Shown here piece by piece: positions 41,932 to 53,956 of a stretch of 64,000 nucleotides of DNA. The notes beneath the pieces are model-generated. The model saw only the letters and a program-made list of their open reading frames with translations, was not told the DNA's origin and made no database searches. Made by a program: the position numbers and the translations under genes. How positions within the stretch are numbered: position 1 is the first letter of the stretch; the number at the start of each line of letters is the position of its first letter. Source of the DNA: Hippasteria phrygiana (Eukaryota; Echinodermata; Asteroidea; Valvatida; Goniasteridae); the NCBI GenBank assembly GCA_037893225.1, contig JAZGUH010000727.1, positions 124,001 through 188,000 of the forward strand. The letters are read 5' to 3'.

Positions 41932-43517
41932 TACAGGGTGGATAAAACAACACGAAACCGAGATATTATTGCTAATTGTAACAGAAGTAGGGCACATGTG
42001 AATCAAAGGGAGATATCCTCCGTTAGGGTTGAATCTCCTCTTTAAAATGACACCCTGATCTTGTCATTACATTCACGGTTGACTGAGCAGTGACAAATTT
42101 TATGAAAGGGTCTATTTAGAGAATTGCGCCACTTTCTTTAGTGGTATTCATTGGCCTTAACCATTAGCCTTCTTAAAATTAACAAGTGGGTGAGGAGAAG
42201 CTTGCAGTTTCTTAAAACACATTCAGGCGTACATGAGAATGCAGCTTACAAAAGAACAGCGAGTTTTTGTTGTGTCGAAGTGGTTGGAGATGGGGAGCCT
42301 TCAGCAAGTGGCAGATGCTTTTGCTGAAAACTTTCCAGAACGTCCTCCTTCAGCTAAGGCAACGATTTGGCGCAATGTTCGCAAGTACCAGCGTGAGGGA
42401 ACCAGCTTAAACTTAAACAAGGGAAGAACTGGGCGCTCACCCGAAAACATCAATGCGGTCCAGCAGGCCCTGCTACAGGGAGAACGCATCAGCCAGAGAC
42501 GAAATGGTCTAGGACTGCCCCCAGCCACATTCAACAGAATTGTGAAGCTGGATGTCCGGTGGTACCCTTACAGAATTGTGAGACGACATCAACTGCTTCC
42601 TGGTGATCTTCCGAGGCGTCTTAGGTTTTGCCAATGGATACTTGACCGTCCAAACAGATTTTTGGAAAATCTCATGATCGGAGATGAGGCTGCCTTCTGC
42701 ATGAACGGAGCCGTGAACACGCAGAACGTCCGCCAGTACGCACCATTGCATCATCCACCGGCGGATGATCAATGACTTGATTGTATACCCCAGTTAGAGC
42801 AACATTTCGAAAGACAGCAAGGAGGCATTTTGCGTCGGTTGTGGTGGGCCTAAGACGGGGCACCTGCTCATCGCCGCATCATCGTACGAGAGCGATTGGC
42901 GGAACTGTTTTCAGAAAAAAATATTGCTCTGAACCACAACGTGGAATGGCCCACGAGATCCCCGGATCTAACCCCATGCGATTTCTTTCTCTGGAGTTAT
43001 TTGAAAGACAAGGTCTTTGTTACGCCACCACATGATATTCAAGACTTGAGGGAGCGGATTGTCCGAGAAGTCGACATCCTACGCGGCCAACCTGATGTGA
43101 TTTGCTCGGCAGTGATGGGCATGCGACGCCGTGCTCAGATTTGTGTCGGGGAAAACGGAGAATGTTGAGGGGCATGTTTAATTATGTAAATAACACTGCG
43201 CGAATAAATGTTATTAAGTTTACATGGTGAAATCTCTTTTTCCCCACCTGGCTTGATTGACAACCATAGCCTTTCACTTTTTGACAAATGACACCACAAA
43301 AACCACAATTGAAAAGTGGCGCAATTCCCTAAATAGACCCTTTCATAAAATTGGCCACTGCTCAGTCAACCGTGAATGTAATGGCATGATCAGGGTGTCA
43401 TTTTAAAGAGGAGATTCAACCCTAACAGATGATATCTCCCTTTGATTCACATGTGCCCTACTTCTGTTACAATTAGCAATAATATCTCGGTTTCGTGCTT
43501 TTTTGATCCACCCTGTA
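41932..43517. mobile_element. Mariner-superfamily transposon with ~200-bp TIRs
   Basis: TA target duplications at 41930-41931 and 43518-43519 flank ends TACAGGGTGGAT and ATCCACCCTGTA. The inverted termini extend inward about 200 bp at high identity (for example AACCGAGATATTATTGCTAA and GGGCACATGTGAATCAAAGG on both sides). The interior encodes one mutated transposase. The long TIRs and complete borders suggest a moderately recent copy that can no longer make its own protein. Confidence 0.9.
42233..43168 (+). pseudogene. Mariner/IS630-type DDE transposase, two nonsense codons
   Basis: A single frame of about 311 codons is broken by TGA at 42773 and TAA at 42851. The N-terminus MQLTKEQRVFVVSKWLEMGS and ATIWRNVRKYQREG form the paired helix-turn-helix DNA-binding part. 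The catalytic acidic residues can be placed as D in MIGDEAAFCMNG, D in DGAPAH (just after the TAA) and D in SPDLTPCDFFLW. By my count 41 residues separate the last two, a DD41D spacing. The C-terminus ends MRRRAQICVGENGEC. The stops make it non-functional as read. Confidence 0.85.
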
Positions 43518-43519
43518 TA

Positions 43520-44310
43520 GGCCTAGGTATCGCGGTCTTGAACAAAGCGTCGAGTGATGTCCAGCACTCCGCCTCCCCTTTCGATTTTTTCCATGGCCTG
43601 TGATTTCTCCCTTTGCTGCTTTCTGGCGAGTGTTTTGCCCCCTGTAGAAAAAATCCTGGCGATACCCATGTACACACTCCAGACTATTCTGTACCTAACA
43701 CATCCCCGGCCCCACGGATATCTGGAAGAAATTCCTGAGATTCCGGGAACACAATGACCAACACAAAAAAGGGGATTTTCTCTGTCCGATAACTCGCTTC
43801 AAATGACCTATAATTCCTCAGCCCCTTAATTTGTCCCTTCCCATTTAACCTCCCCATTATCCCTCGTTTACGATCCTCCTTTCAACTGTACTACTATATC
43901 TCCAGACATCACTTTCTGTTTTGTGTGATTTAGAATCAGTTTCTATTTTGCGTCATTTATCGAAACGTCGGCTCCCACCAACATTAATCAATTAGGCCTA
44001 TGTATGTGACCCTTCAGAGCGTAATGAGGAATGTTCTCCAAGACAAGTTTTCCTTTTTAGTAATCATCTTTTAAAGTCATGCATACGTAAAAGAAAATCA
44101 TGGCGAAATCAATTTTTCTGGGACAGCTTTAGTACCATTAAATCTGAAGGTGCAATTTTCGTTTTGAAAAGAAGGACAGAAAATGTTGGGAGAAAAATTT
44201 ACGTGTTTTGATGGTTAGACTGGCGGCGCCTGTAGCACGTGATTTTTTCCAAAGCTGGTTTTTGTTCTCTAAATGTGTTCTGCATTGCAGTACGGTGTCA
44301 TTCATTGCAG
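43520..44310. other. Non-coding stretch
   Basis: C/T-rich then AT-rich sequence with no recognisable gene or repeat. Confidence 0.35.
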
Positions 44311-44421
44311 GTCATTTTCGGATTATCATTTGGTATCATCGGAAAAGGCCATTACATCTGTATTCTGGGAAAGTCGAACTTGGGAGACATTCCTCAGTAT
44401 GCCACAGAGGGTCACATTCAG
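44311..44421 (+). CDS. Possible transmembrane exon, unrecognised
   Basis: 37 codons between acceptor TCATTGCAG and donor CAG/GTCATT, reading VIFGLSFGIIGKGHYICILG and ending EGHIQ. The hydrophobic segment and strand make it a candidate upstream exon of the membrane protein at 57211-63850, but the donor is weak and the linkage is a guess. Confidence 0.25.
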
Positions 44422-44869
44422 GTCATTATAGTTAGCAAGTAGTATTCTATTATTCCATTTAAGCAAACACACAAATCCGATTTGGCCCTTCAAAGAGAAA
44501 AGTTCAAATCATTCTTTCTCAAACAGGTGTTTTGGGATTGCCTTAAAATGTCCACACCATTTCGAGAAAAAAAAATGGTTTTCAAAACTCAAAATACTGG
44601 GAAGAAAATCCCTTTCTGCCTTGCCAGCACGTTTCTTTCCCCGCCTGGTTTACCTGAGGACAATACGACAACAGCCCGGGAGTAAAGCACATCAAAACCA
44701 AATCAAAACTTAACAGGTGTTGTTTTCAAAAGTTATTTGTCGTCTCAATAACGATGCAATAATCTTATTAATTCATGCGTAGCATAATTGATGTAACATG
44801 GTTTCTCATATCCTTACAGACGCCGCGGCGCGCGGTGCAGACGCGCGGTGCCATAGGCGGTGCTATACG

Positions 44870-44970
44870 AATATCAGACTCCCATAAAAATCGGACTCCT
44901 TTTCCCTATTTGTTAAACCCTCTCACGTGACTGGCCACTCTCATAATTATCTTCACTCAGGCATGCGCAA
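44870..44970. repeat. Dispersed repeat, left half split by a LINE
   Basis: Matches the inverse of 20930-21070 up to GGCATGCGCAA. The continuation (AATACTACCAATGAGCC) resumes at 46762, after the LINE. Confidence 0.65.
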
Positions 44971-46759
44971 CTGCAGCTGAGAATGCAGCGGGTAATGGGA
45001 GAATGAAAGAATTGTACCAGATTACAAAGACACTCAGCAATGACAAAAGCAAAACAATTCATGCAGTGAAAGACAAAGCTGGAAATCTACTAACAGAGGA
45101 GTCAGCTAGGAAAGAAAGATGGCGTGAACATTTTGAAGAAATTTTTAACCGACCCACGCCTGAAAATCCAGTAACAGAAGAGGATAATGATCCTGTCATA
45201 GAGGACATCAGCACCGACCATATTTCAAAAGCGGAAATAAGTGCAGCAATAAAATGGATGCAAAATGGGAAGTCTGGAGGAAAGGATGAAATCACAGCAG
45301 AATTATTAAAAGCGGACATAAATACAACAGTGGAATGGTTAGAAAACCTATTTAAAACTATATGGGATCAGGAGGAAGTACCAAAGACATGGAAGCAGGG
45401 GCTCATTGTCAAAATACCAAAGAAAGGTGACTTTATAACTGAATGTGGAAATTGGAGGGGAATCACGTTGACATCTGTTCCCAGTAAAGTATTTGGAAGA
45501 GTGCTTATCGACAGAATTAGAGATGGAGTGAACAGCAAGTTGAGAGATGAGCAAGCGGGTTTTAGAAGAGGCAGAAGCACTGTGGAGCAAATATTTGTGT
45601 TACGCAACATAATAGAGCAAGCTGTGGAATGGCAGTCAACCTTATATATTACATTTGTGGACTTTGAAAAAGCGTTCGACTCTGTACATAGAGAGAGCCT
45701 TTGGGCAATCATGGCCAGTTATGGAATCCCGCACAAAATAATGAAAATGGTTCAGATCTTGTACGAGGACAGCGAATGTGCAGTGCTGGATGGAGGGGAA
45801 GAGTCAGAATGGTTTAAGGTAAAGACTGGAGTGAAGCAAAGCGATGTCATGTCTGGGTTCATCTTCTTGATTGTAGTGGATTGGGTAATGAAGAGAACAA
45901 CAGAAGGAAACAACACAGGGATTAGGTGGAAATTCATGAGTAAATTGGAGGACCTGGACTTCGCTGATGACATTGCACTTTTGTCATCAAACTGTCAACA
46001 TATGCAATCAAAGGTAACACAACTAAATCAATCTGCGGCAAAAGCTGGACTCAAAATTAACAAGAAGAAAACTGAAGTATTGAGAATAAACAGTAGCAAC
46101 AACAGCAGAATAATAGTTGATGAACATCCGTTAAAAGACGTTGACAAATACACGTATTTAGGAGCCATTGTTAGCAAGCAAGGAGGAGGGGGTCAAGACA
46201 TTACTAGCAGAATTTGTAAAGCAATGACAACATATATGAAACTGAAACAAGTTTGGAATTCAAATATGTATTCAGTGAAAACCAAAATTAGACTGTTCAA
46301 CTCACTCATACGACCAGTGTTACTGTATGGTTGCGAAACGTGGAAGATCAATGAAAGTGACAATAAGAAGCTGGACACATTTCAATTCAAATGCCTCAGA
46401 AGAATCTTGAAAATAAAATGGCCTTATTTCGTGTCAAATGAAGAAATACTCAATAGAACCAAATTAAACAGAATCAGTGATGAAGTGAAGGCTATAGAAG
46501 ATGGAAGTGGATTGGTCACGTTCTAAGAATGGAAGATAACAGCCACTGCAGGACAGCAATGACATGGGTTCCTGAGGGCAGGAGGAAAGTAGGACGCCCG
46601 CGAACAACGTGGAGGCGTACTGTAGAGAAGGAAAGGAAGCAGCTAGGATGGAAGTCTTGGAACGAAGCCAAACCTGTGGCCAAAATCAGAGCAAACTGTA
46701 GAGAGTGCACTGCAGCCTTATGGGCCACTCGGCCCGAAGAGGATAGGTGAGGTGAGGTG
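44971..46759 (+). mobile_element. 5'-truncated RTE-like LINE with target duplication
   Basis: The same word AGGCATGCGCAA lies at 44959-44970 and 46760-46771, a 12-bp duplication of the pre-insertion repeat (ends ambiguous by a base or two). The 3' end is a short tandem tail GGTGAGGTGAGGTGAGG in place of poly(A), as in RTE-type LINEs. The endonuclease is missing. Confidence 0.88.
45003..46750 (+). pseudogene. LINE reverse transcriptase, frameshifted near the end
   Basis: 45003-46526 is open for 507 aa. It shows WMQNGKSGGKDEITAELLKA, KKGDFITECGNWRGITL, EQAGFRRGRSTVEQIF, FVDFEKAFDSV and the catalytic box LDFADDIALL, then LIRPVLLYGCETWK. A one-base shift near 46495 moves the remainder to another frame: RRWKWIGHVLRM continues into WVPEGRRKVGRPRTTWRRT and ends RPEEDR. 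The palm motifs are intact, so the copy decayed little. The family is RTE-like by these C-terminal motifs; the exact clade was not determined. Confidence 0.9.
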
Positions 46760-46979
46760 AGGCATGCGCAATACTACCAATGAGCCAGTATTTCATAGTG
46801 ACTGAAATTCACGCTACAGCAGCCGTTTATCAAGATGTCATGATTTGTAGTTTTCCCTTTTCCTTCTATTTTTCCTTCTAATAACATCCAGCTTCTTCGA
46901 ATTTCAGAGAAGAAAATAATGCCCCCAATCATGCGGTTACCATCTAATTGGTTATGAAAAAAACTGAAATAGAGGGGTA

Positions 46980-47143
46980 CAGTGCCTTGGAGGCCTCCAG
47001 TTGGGCAACAAAAAGCGTTCGTCCTAAAATGACTAGGGTTGGAAAGATCATTCAGAAGTAGAATATAATAATGTACACGATCATCCCTTGAAAATGCACC
47101 GTTTGCCTGAAAATCATTGAGAAATAATTTCGGGGACGCAAGA
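46980..47143. mobile_element. Truncated TTAA-family MITE
   Basis: Contains GGTTGGAAAGATCATTCAGA, GTACACGATCATCCCTTGAA and AATTTCGGGGACGC, as in the 16469 and 53957 elements, but the termini are missing. Confidence 0.55.
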
Positions 47144-47535
47144 TTGTAAATTAGAACAGAGATGTTTTTCTCTTTTGCCCTGTCCCGACGTAATATATGA
47201 AGCACTGTATACTCAGTGCTTTCCGAGAGCCTGTGTGAAAACATTTACAGGCTTACCTGGGCGGGATTCGAACCCACGACTTTCTGCTTACTAGTGCAGA
47301 CGTCTTAACCACTCGACCACCGAGCTTGCCGGGGTCGGCTGGCCGATTCGAATCCAATGCAGCAGCGGGTACCGCGTAATCAGTCAGAAGATGGAATGTT
47401 TGCGTCGGGGGATGATGTAAATTAGAACAGAGATGTTTTTCTCTTTTGCCCTGTCCCGACGTAATGAAGCACTGTATACTCAGTGCTTTCCGAGAGCCTG
47501 TGTGAAAACATTCACAGACTTACTCGGGCGGGATT
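47144..47535 (-). repeat. SINE with tRNA-like head, tandemly duplicated
   Basis: On the minus strand the head reads GGTGGTCGAGTGGTTAAGAC (A box) and GTGGGTTCGAATCCCGCCCA (B box). The block TTAGAACAGAGATGTTTTTC to ACTCAGTGCTTTCCGAGAGC occurs twice, at 47147 and 47420, 273 bp apart. The intact boxes suggest possible Pol III activity. The anticodon-loop geometry is irregular, so it is not called a tRNA gene. Confidence 0.75.
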
Positions 47536-47751
47536 CCGAGACAAGATCATCCATATCAGAATTATTGATATTTTGATTTTGCACCAGACTAGAATTGGAC
47601 CTGGAAATGTATCGTTGGAAATAATGCTACCCTGCTCTATTCATGTTATAAAAATGCTATTGCATAGGGCCTACTCTCTGTAAAATGCAATCATTGCAGC
47701 CCCCTGCAAGATGAGTGGATCTGAATCTAAGAGAAGGAATTATAAGCGCAG

Positions 47752-48027
47752 AATGCCATGGCCCAGTGGTTTATGTGTTCGACTCATGTACGATGGTGCG
47801 TGGGTTCGATCCCTGCCAAGAACATGGTGTTTGTGCCCTTGGGAAAGACACTTAACTACTATTTCCTCTCTCCACCCAGGAGTATATGGGTACCTGAGAG
47901 GGTCGAGGTCAATTGATCACTGATATCGGTTGCCGCGCAGTGATGAACGGGGTAATAATTGTATTAAAGCGCTTTGAGATCGTTGATACGATGGAAAGCG
48001 CTATAACAACTATTATTATTATTATAG
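47752..48027 (+). repeat. Full-length tRNA-derived SINE
   Basis: Head TGGCCCAGTGGTTTATGTGT (A box) and GCGTGGGTTCGATCCCTGCC (B box), body CTCTCCACCCAGGAGTATAT and AAAGCGCTTTGAGATCGTTG, ending in (ATT)n. The best example of this family in the window. Confidence 0.88.
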
Positions 48028-48279
48028 AAATATTTCAGTTGCCTTCCTTCATGCGGTACTAAGGACTGATTGAAACTGAAATTATGAATTATGAAACGTA
48101 ATGACTTCGTTGCCTTTGTTTGTGTCTAGCATAAACTTAATAAAATGATGCCACATGAATATGACACAGCGTTGTCTTTTAATTAATTGTCAACGTGTTC
48201 ATCCATATTACGTTTCCTGCCTGCTGATGGATAAAATAGTGATTGCAATGCTGCATTCCACGGAGTTGGCCAACAGTGT

Positions 48280-48495
48280 TGTGGAGTCCGTCCTATACGA
48301 GTCCAAGTCCTTGCTTGATGTCTGCATCCAAGTCCGAGTCCACTGTGTCTGCAGAATCCGAGTCCGAGTCCGCTGTATCTGAATCTGAGTCCGAGTCTGA
48401 GCTCTCGGTGTCTGGAGCTGAGTCCAAGTTCCAGTCATTGTGTCCGAGTCCGAGTCAAGTCCAAATCCTCGGCAGTCCGAGTCCGAGTCCCCATG
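48280..48495. repeat. GAGTCC hexanucleotide minisatellite
   Basis: Irregular GTCCGAGTCCGAGTC units over about 215 bp. Confidence 0.9.
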
Positions 48496-48539
48496 TGAAT
48501 CAGTGTACAGTGTTCTCGTCCAGTGGCTGATCCGGGTGG

Positions 48540-49727
48540 GGGACAACGGGGGCTACCAAGCCTATTTTTTAGTGAAATAATTGGGAAGCACGCGTTTTAC
48601 ATGTATAAGTACCTGAAATGCAGCCAATAATTGAATAACAGCACGTACTAAACGATTCCATGGAATTATTCAGAAATTATTTGTGGCTCTATGATACCTG
48701 AACTGTACAACTGAAGTAGGGCCTATACTAATTGAAATCCACACCCTAGACACTGTTATCGAAACCATCTCGTTGATCTAAGGGTATTTCTAAGGGTACT
48801 TAAGGATAGTATTAGTAGCATCGATAAGCGTTTGGAAGCGAGGTAAATTTAAGCTGTAGCAACTCGTCGAAAGCGTCAAACTAAACTTTTGCGCGTATCA
48901 CACTACCAGGTTTGTTCACTTCGTGCAAAACTCCCGGTGGCGGACTGTGTTAACGAGTCGCCACTGAAATAAAAAAATGATATCACAAGAGGGCGGGCAA
49001 TGTACAATTTCGGTGTACACCGCGCGCAAGAAGCACCACTGCAAACCATCCTAATGTATGAAGCTTCACAGAACCTTAGAGCAAAACATTAAAGTTACGC
49101 AAATCAAATTCGGGTCGTAAACTCAATATGATTAGATTACCTATTATTTTGTTTCCTCTCAGAATACTTTGAGTCAAATTGATCCAGCAGTTATAGCAGT
49201 ATCTAAGAGATGGATAATTATAACGGATCTCGAGGGACGGTAACTTGCAATTATTTTGTGTGAAGATTTGCGACATCACAAACTATGTTGCAGTTCCTTC
49301 AGCCGTAACATTAAAATTCAATGTCTCGCAATTACAACTGCACACACATTCAGACATTCACTGGGCGTATTCGAACGTTGCCCCATTTAGTGAACCAGAA
49401 GAATGTAGTCGGGGTGCCGTTTTACGAACGCGGAAGTGCGCATGCCTAGAGTGCTGGTCGTCTAAGTGCCATTAGAAATACACCCTACAATCTATATACG
49501 TTTGTACTTGTGCCATTCTTACAAGGGACCAGTCGGAAGTCGCATTCCTCCGTTTTGAGCTACAGGCAAAAATCCATTGAGGGTCGAAATTTTAGATTTT
49601 CGTTTTATTGCTTAAAATGCTAGTTTATGTCAAATAAAATCATACTGTGTTTTCGTTTTATTATTTTAGTACAATAAAATGTTTTAAAAAGAGATTTTAG
49701 TAAGGAGTTTTTATTGAAATCGACTAA
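48540..49727. other. Non-coding stretch
   Basis: AT-rich with scattered short open frames of no recognisable family. Nothing supported. Confidence 0.35.
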
Positions 49728-50621
49728 TATAGGTTTTCCCGGACGATTTCGCAAAATGTGCATTTAAATTTGCAAAACTTGAATTCCATTTGGTGCTGAT
49801 TTTGAGAACGACGTATATCCGGGTTTCATTTTCGCAAAAACTAGCATTCGATTTCATTTTGTATCATTCAAATTAATGAATGTGCATAACGTTTCATTTA
49901 AACGATTACAAATACGTGATTATAGGATTTCGGTTTCACCATTGCGTGGCCGATTATTAAGAATGAGCAATCTAATTCGCAGCAAATCGATTTGTCATTG
50001 TGACACGGCCTGAATTGAATATTCTTTTTCATTTGTAATAATTTTAATTCGCAAATTCTGCATCCAATTTAAATAAAGTATATAGGCCGTTATTCATTCA
50101 TGATAACTCAATGTATTTTGGGCCTAATTGATATTAATGTGTTTGGTCTATTTTATTGTTGGTTCTTTGTCTTAAATTGTACTTTAATGTATTTCTGTAT
50201 TTCTTAAAGTCCGCTCTCATTTTACCAGTTCGATTGTCTATCCGTCAATGACCTGTCTACCATGTACCAAGACATCGAGGTAGATATTTCTGAGAATTTC
50301 AATGCTTGACCAGGCATGCGGAAAACACGGCGCGGAAAATCGGCTGCACATTTAGCGAAATAGATTGATGATAAATTGAAAGGAAAACAGGATTGCAAAT
50401 GTGCATTCGAATTCTCTCTAAAATGAATTACCAATATACTAAATGCAGTGCACATTCTGGAAATCGTACGCTGATTCTTTTTTGAACTGAATGCACCTTT
50501 ATGGAAATAGAATTATCAATTGTTAAATAGAAAACGGGATTGTAAACGTTCATTCTATTTCGCAAGAAAACTTTTACAAATTAATGTGCACATTTTGCGA
50601 AATAGTCCGGGAAAACCTATA
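49728..50621. mobile_element. ~894-bp TIR element, TATAGGTTTTCCCGGAC termini
   Basis: Left end TATAGGTTTTCCCGGACGAT followed by TTCGCAAAATGTGCA; right end TGCACATTTTGCGAAATAGT followed by CCGGGAAAACCTATA. Many internal TTCGCAA/TTGCGAA words. No transposase. A TA duplication would be consistent with the ends. Confidence 0.75.
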
Positions 50622-51566
50622 GTAATACAAGGCTATAAAGCCACTCTAGGGAACAGGTCTAAATAGAGGATAAATCTTCAACAGATTCCAGAGGTATTAT
50701 CCCAATTTTCAGACCTGTAGACTTTAAGATTATAATGGTGATGGTGATGGTGATTTAGTATCATTCTTTTCACATTTTATTATTATTATTATTACTAATA
50801 ATTTATTTGTTAATTTTTGTAATCATCACTACTCCTCCCGAATGAGTATTATCAGTTTCATGTACAGAAACATACACAAGTTGCGCCTTATTGGATATCT
50901 TTGCTCTTCTTGTTTGTCATCTGCTCCCACGGAAGTGGGAAATGCAAATCATGTTTCGCGAATAACTTTCGCGTGTTGGTTCTCGAAACGAAACTCCGTT
51001 CTCGCGTTCTGTGAACGCGAGAACAGAGTTTCCAATATTATGTCGCAATACATTTGCGATTTCCCCTAAGCGCCACCATCGACGGACACAATTATCGGTT
51101 CATATGGCAACAAGGTGCATACATTATTTTGCAAGACAACCTCGCGGATCTAGCGCAGTGTGAGTCCGGACGTACAGCCTTCACGGGAAGAGCGACGAGC
51201 AGAAACCGTCGCGGGCAAAAATGTGAACAGGGACGGCGCGCTGTCTGCTCAGTGCGTTGTCTATACGACATAATATTCTCAATATCGCAGGTACGTGAAT
51301 TATGTATATTTATCGTTTCGGGCATGCACTGTCTGGCATGATGTCGTGTCGTTCATCACATGTGAGATTAAACCGCTGGGACGATGTCTTGTGTCTGCTA
51401 AGGGTCTTATCCATCATGCACTCGTGATTAATACTGTGTAGATGAGAAGTGAAGTAGGCCTGTTGGTGATCAAGTTTAAGAACTCAAAATACCCTTATCT
51501 TAATATTTAGCCCTACCCATTGACCCATAGAATGGCAGAATTTTCATTTTTTTTACAAAACGAAGC
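50622..51566. other. Non-coding stretch with one hairpin
   Basis: GAAACTCCGTTCTCGCGTTC pairs with GAACGCGAGAACAGAGTTTC at 50988-51030. A (GGTGAT)n run lies near 50735 and a (TTA)n near 50780. A frame at 51054-51300 ends at a GTACGT donor-like site, but no partner exon was found. Confidence 0.4.
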
Positions 51567-51672
51567 TTAAAGGGGCTGTGTCGTCACGATTATAGCAGGC
51601 TTGCGGCTAGTACACTGAATCCCGAACTGATGAACGCAGATGAACCCAGTAACTGCAAATAATACCCCACGA

Positions 51673-51750
51673 CCGCGCGCTGACCTACAGGGCGCGCGCG
51701 CGCTGACCTACAGGGCTCGCGCGCGCTGACCCACAGGGCGCGCGCGCCAG
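51673..51750. repeat. Three ~27-bp GCGCGCTGACCTACAGGGC units
   Basis: GC-rich tandem copies of GCGCGCTGACCTACAGGG (third with ACCCACAGGG) inside the TTAA element. Confidence 0.85.
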
Positions 51751-52864
51751 ATCAAATTGCAATTGCAATGACTGCTGCATGCATGATCCTGTAGTTATGA
51801 TACATACTGCATGTACAAGTATTTTGTATGTGTTTGTGCCACCAAAAATATACGATAGGCCTACAGTCGAACATAGTCCGTTACACCCCACCCGCCAAAC
51901 GCCAAAATGTACCATGACAGAACCAAACGAAAATAAGTAAATAAGTAAATCTGTATTTATAATTGTAAAATAAATAATACACCAGCCCCATACCTTTCTA
52001 TACAAAAATTAAGTTGTAGGCCTATGTATCGAAATAAATTTCGACTAAAATCGGCTGTGCGTGCAATGATGAGCAAAACAAAATAAAACAGCTATACTGA
52101 TGGCGATATTGAGTCCACGACCTTGTGTTACATTTGACGGCAGGACTTTATGGAAAGTTACATCATAAGAGTTATTTCAACACTATCAAATAATAAACAC
52201 AATAATAACAGTTATTACCAATAAATAATATACGCCAATGAAATGAGATTTCACCAGTGGCGAGTAAATCCGTGTCGAAAAGTGGGGATGATTATTGAAT
52301 TTGTCAACGAAGTACTGCATTTTGAACTTTTTCTCAACGGGGGATACCCCCGCCCCAAACACCGCTTGAAATTTGAAACATCACTTTGTGTACAATTTCC
52401 CCTTTTTAAATTTACGAAACAAAAAGAAATACAAATCGGCGGGCCCCTGAACTCCTTCCCCGTGTTTACGCCACTGGCGCACAGATCCCCACATCACTAT
52501 GATAAAGATGACTACCGAAGAAACAAAGAAATAAACATCCCGACAAATATTCAAACAACCCTAATTTTCACCTGTTTTGCACGAATTATTCGCTTATTAC
52601 TTTTTATGACATGAACAATTCACATACCGAGTACATGGATCGGATGTACTGTACATGTAATGTATGTACTGTACATGACTATACATTACATGTAGACTTG
52701 ATGTGCGGAAATATTGTTTCACACAGCGAGTTGTTGACAAGTGCCATTGGAATAGCGACTAAGTGAAGTTGTTTCAGCTCCATCTATCAACTGTTTAAAA
52801 AAATAATGTACTTCTAAGTTCTAGATTGGTTATTTTTTCGCTGCTAAAGAACTGTCTGCAGCCA

Positions 52865-53254
52865 CTACCACTCTTTTAGTAGCATGATAATTTTGTTATT
52901 GAAGTGACGGGTCAAAATAAGCCTGAAGCTTTTTATCGACCTAAGTTTACAAGCAAGATACGAACAAGATACATCCAAATAAATGTACAAATACATAGAC
53001 CCTTTTACGGATACCCCGCCTGTGGGATTTTGTGTACAAAATTTAGCGCGAACTGTCCCACAGCGACAAGACACGTTGCAGTTTTGCTGTGTACATTTAC
53101 ATGGACAAGCACCCCGTGTGCCGAGTCGTCCTCTATGGCAAGAGTTTCGGCATGAACATGTCATAGGTTCTCCAGCGTAAGGTTCTACTTCTATATCGCC
53201 AACCTCCAATTCTATGCAACTTTCAGACAAATATTCCATGGCACTTGTGTACAT
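52865..53254 (-). CDS. Cys-rich CxC-type ORF, function unknown
   Basis: 129 aa. After an acidic start (ELEVGDIEVEPYAGEP) comes a dense Cys block CSCRNSCHRGRLG, ACPCKCTQQNCNVSCRCG and KFCTQN, with spacing like metal-binding CXC modules. The last 50 residues look non-coding, so the true exon may end at a GTATCC donor near 53014. It lies within a TTAA-bounded element, so a transposon-encoded DNA-binding protein is the likeliest reading. Confidence 0.45.
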   Translation of the reverse strand: MYTSAMEYLSESCIELEVGDIEVEPYAGEPMTCSCRNSCHRGRLGTRGACPCKCTQQNCNVSCRCGTVRAKFCTQNPTGGVSVKGSMYLYIYLDVSCSYLACKLRSIKSFRLILTRHFNNKIIMLLKEW

Positions 53255-53956
53255 GTGAATGAAATTTTATGAAATAAACAGATGAATTTTGAAGGTTTTT
53301 TTTCCTAATAATCATACTCTTAGATAACTGAGTGCCACGATGTGTGCTACTTGTTTATAAGTATGTGTGTACAAATATGTGTATTTCAGTACGCAGACGC
53401 TGGACATGCGTGCGTGTTCCAGGGGGTGTAGTTTCCAAAAGCCAATTCTCAAAACAGCCATAACAAACGGATGGAGGTTAAAAATAGCACATCACCGAAA
53501 TGAAGCGCAAGGGGGCGCACTCCAATATTTGATTCGTTAACGCGAGATGGCGCGACGACACAGCCCCTTTAAGTCAGCGTTATTTAAGTTTACATACAGT
53601 AATAGCCCTTAGGTTAGGTTGGTAAGGGGCTGCACAGCCCTGGCATGGCAACAGATTTAACTCAAACATTTGACCTTTTAAACAAACATTTTCAATCGTT
53701 TGCTGTTTCGTTTACAAAAACAAATAAATATTATTTCCCACATATCTCCTTTTAATGGATCTGTGCAGTACTGAAACTGACCAGTCTTTCGTCCCTCCTC
53801 AAACAATCACAATTTCAAGATGCATTGTTTTGCCATACAATGGCAAAGCAAGGTTAGGGGACCACAGTCTTGCAAGTTGTAATTTAAAAAAAAAAATTGT
53901 TTAACGTAAATTATTTGACCAATGTCAACAGGGAAGAAACACAATCACTTCGTTAA

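Larger units (their letters stand above)
51571..53568. mobile_element. TTAA-flanked DNA transposon with Cys-rich ORF
   Basis: TTAA at 51567-51570 and 53569-53572; ends AGGGGCTGTGTCGTC and GACGACACAGCCCCT. About 2 kb. The TTAA duplication and AGGGG ends are Kolobok- or piggyBac-like. No catalytic domain recognised. Confidence 0.75.

Noticed and set aside
47269..47335. tRNA gene on the minus strand
   Set aside because: A and B boxes are good but the anticodon loop is irregular and the block is embedded in a duplicated SINE body.
48208..48546. Frame rich in DSDSD / SESES
   Set aside because: Translation of the GAGTCC minisatellite.
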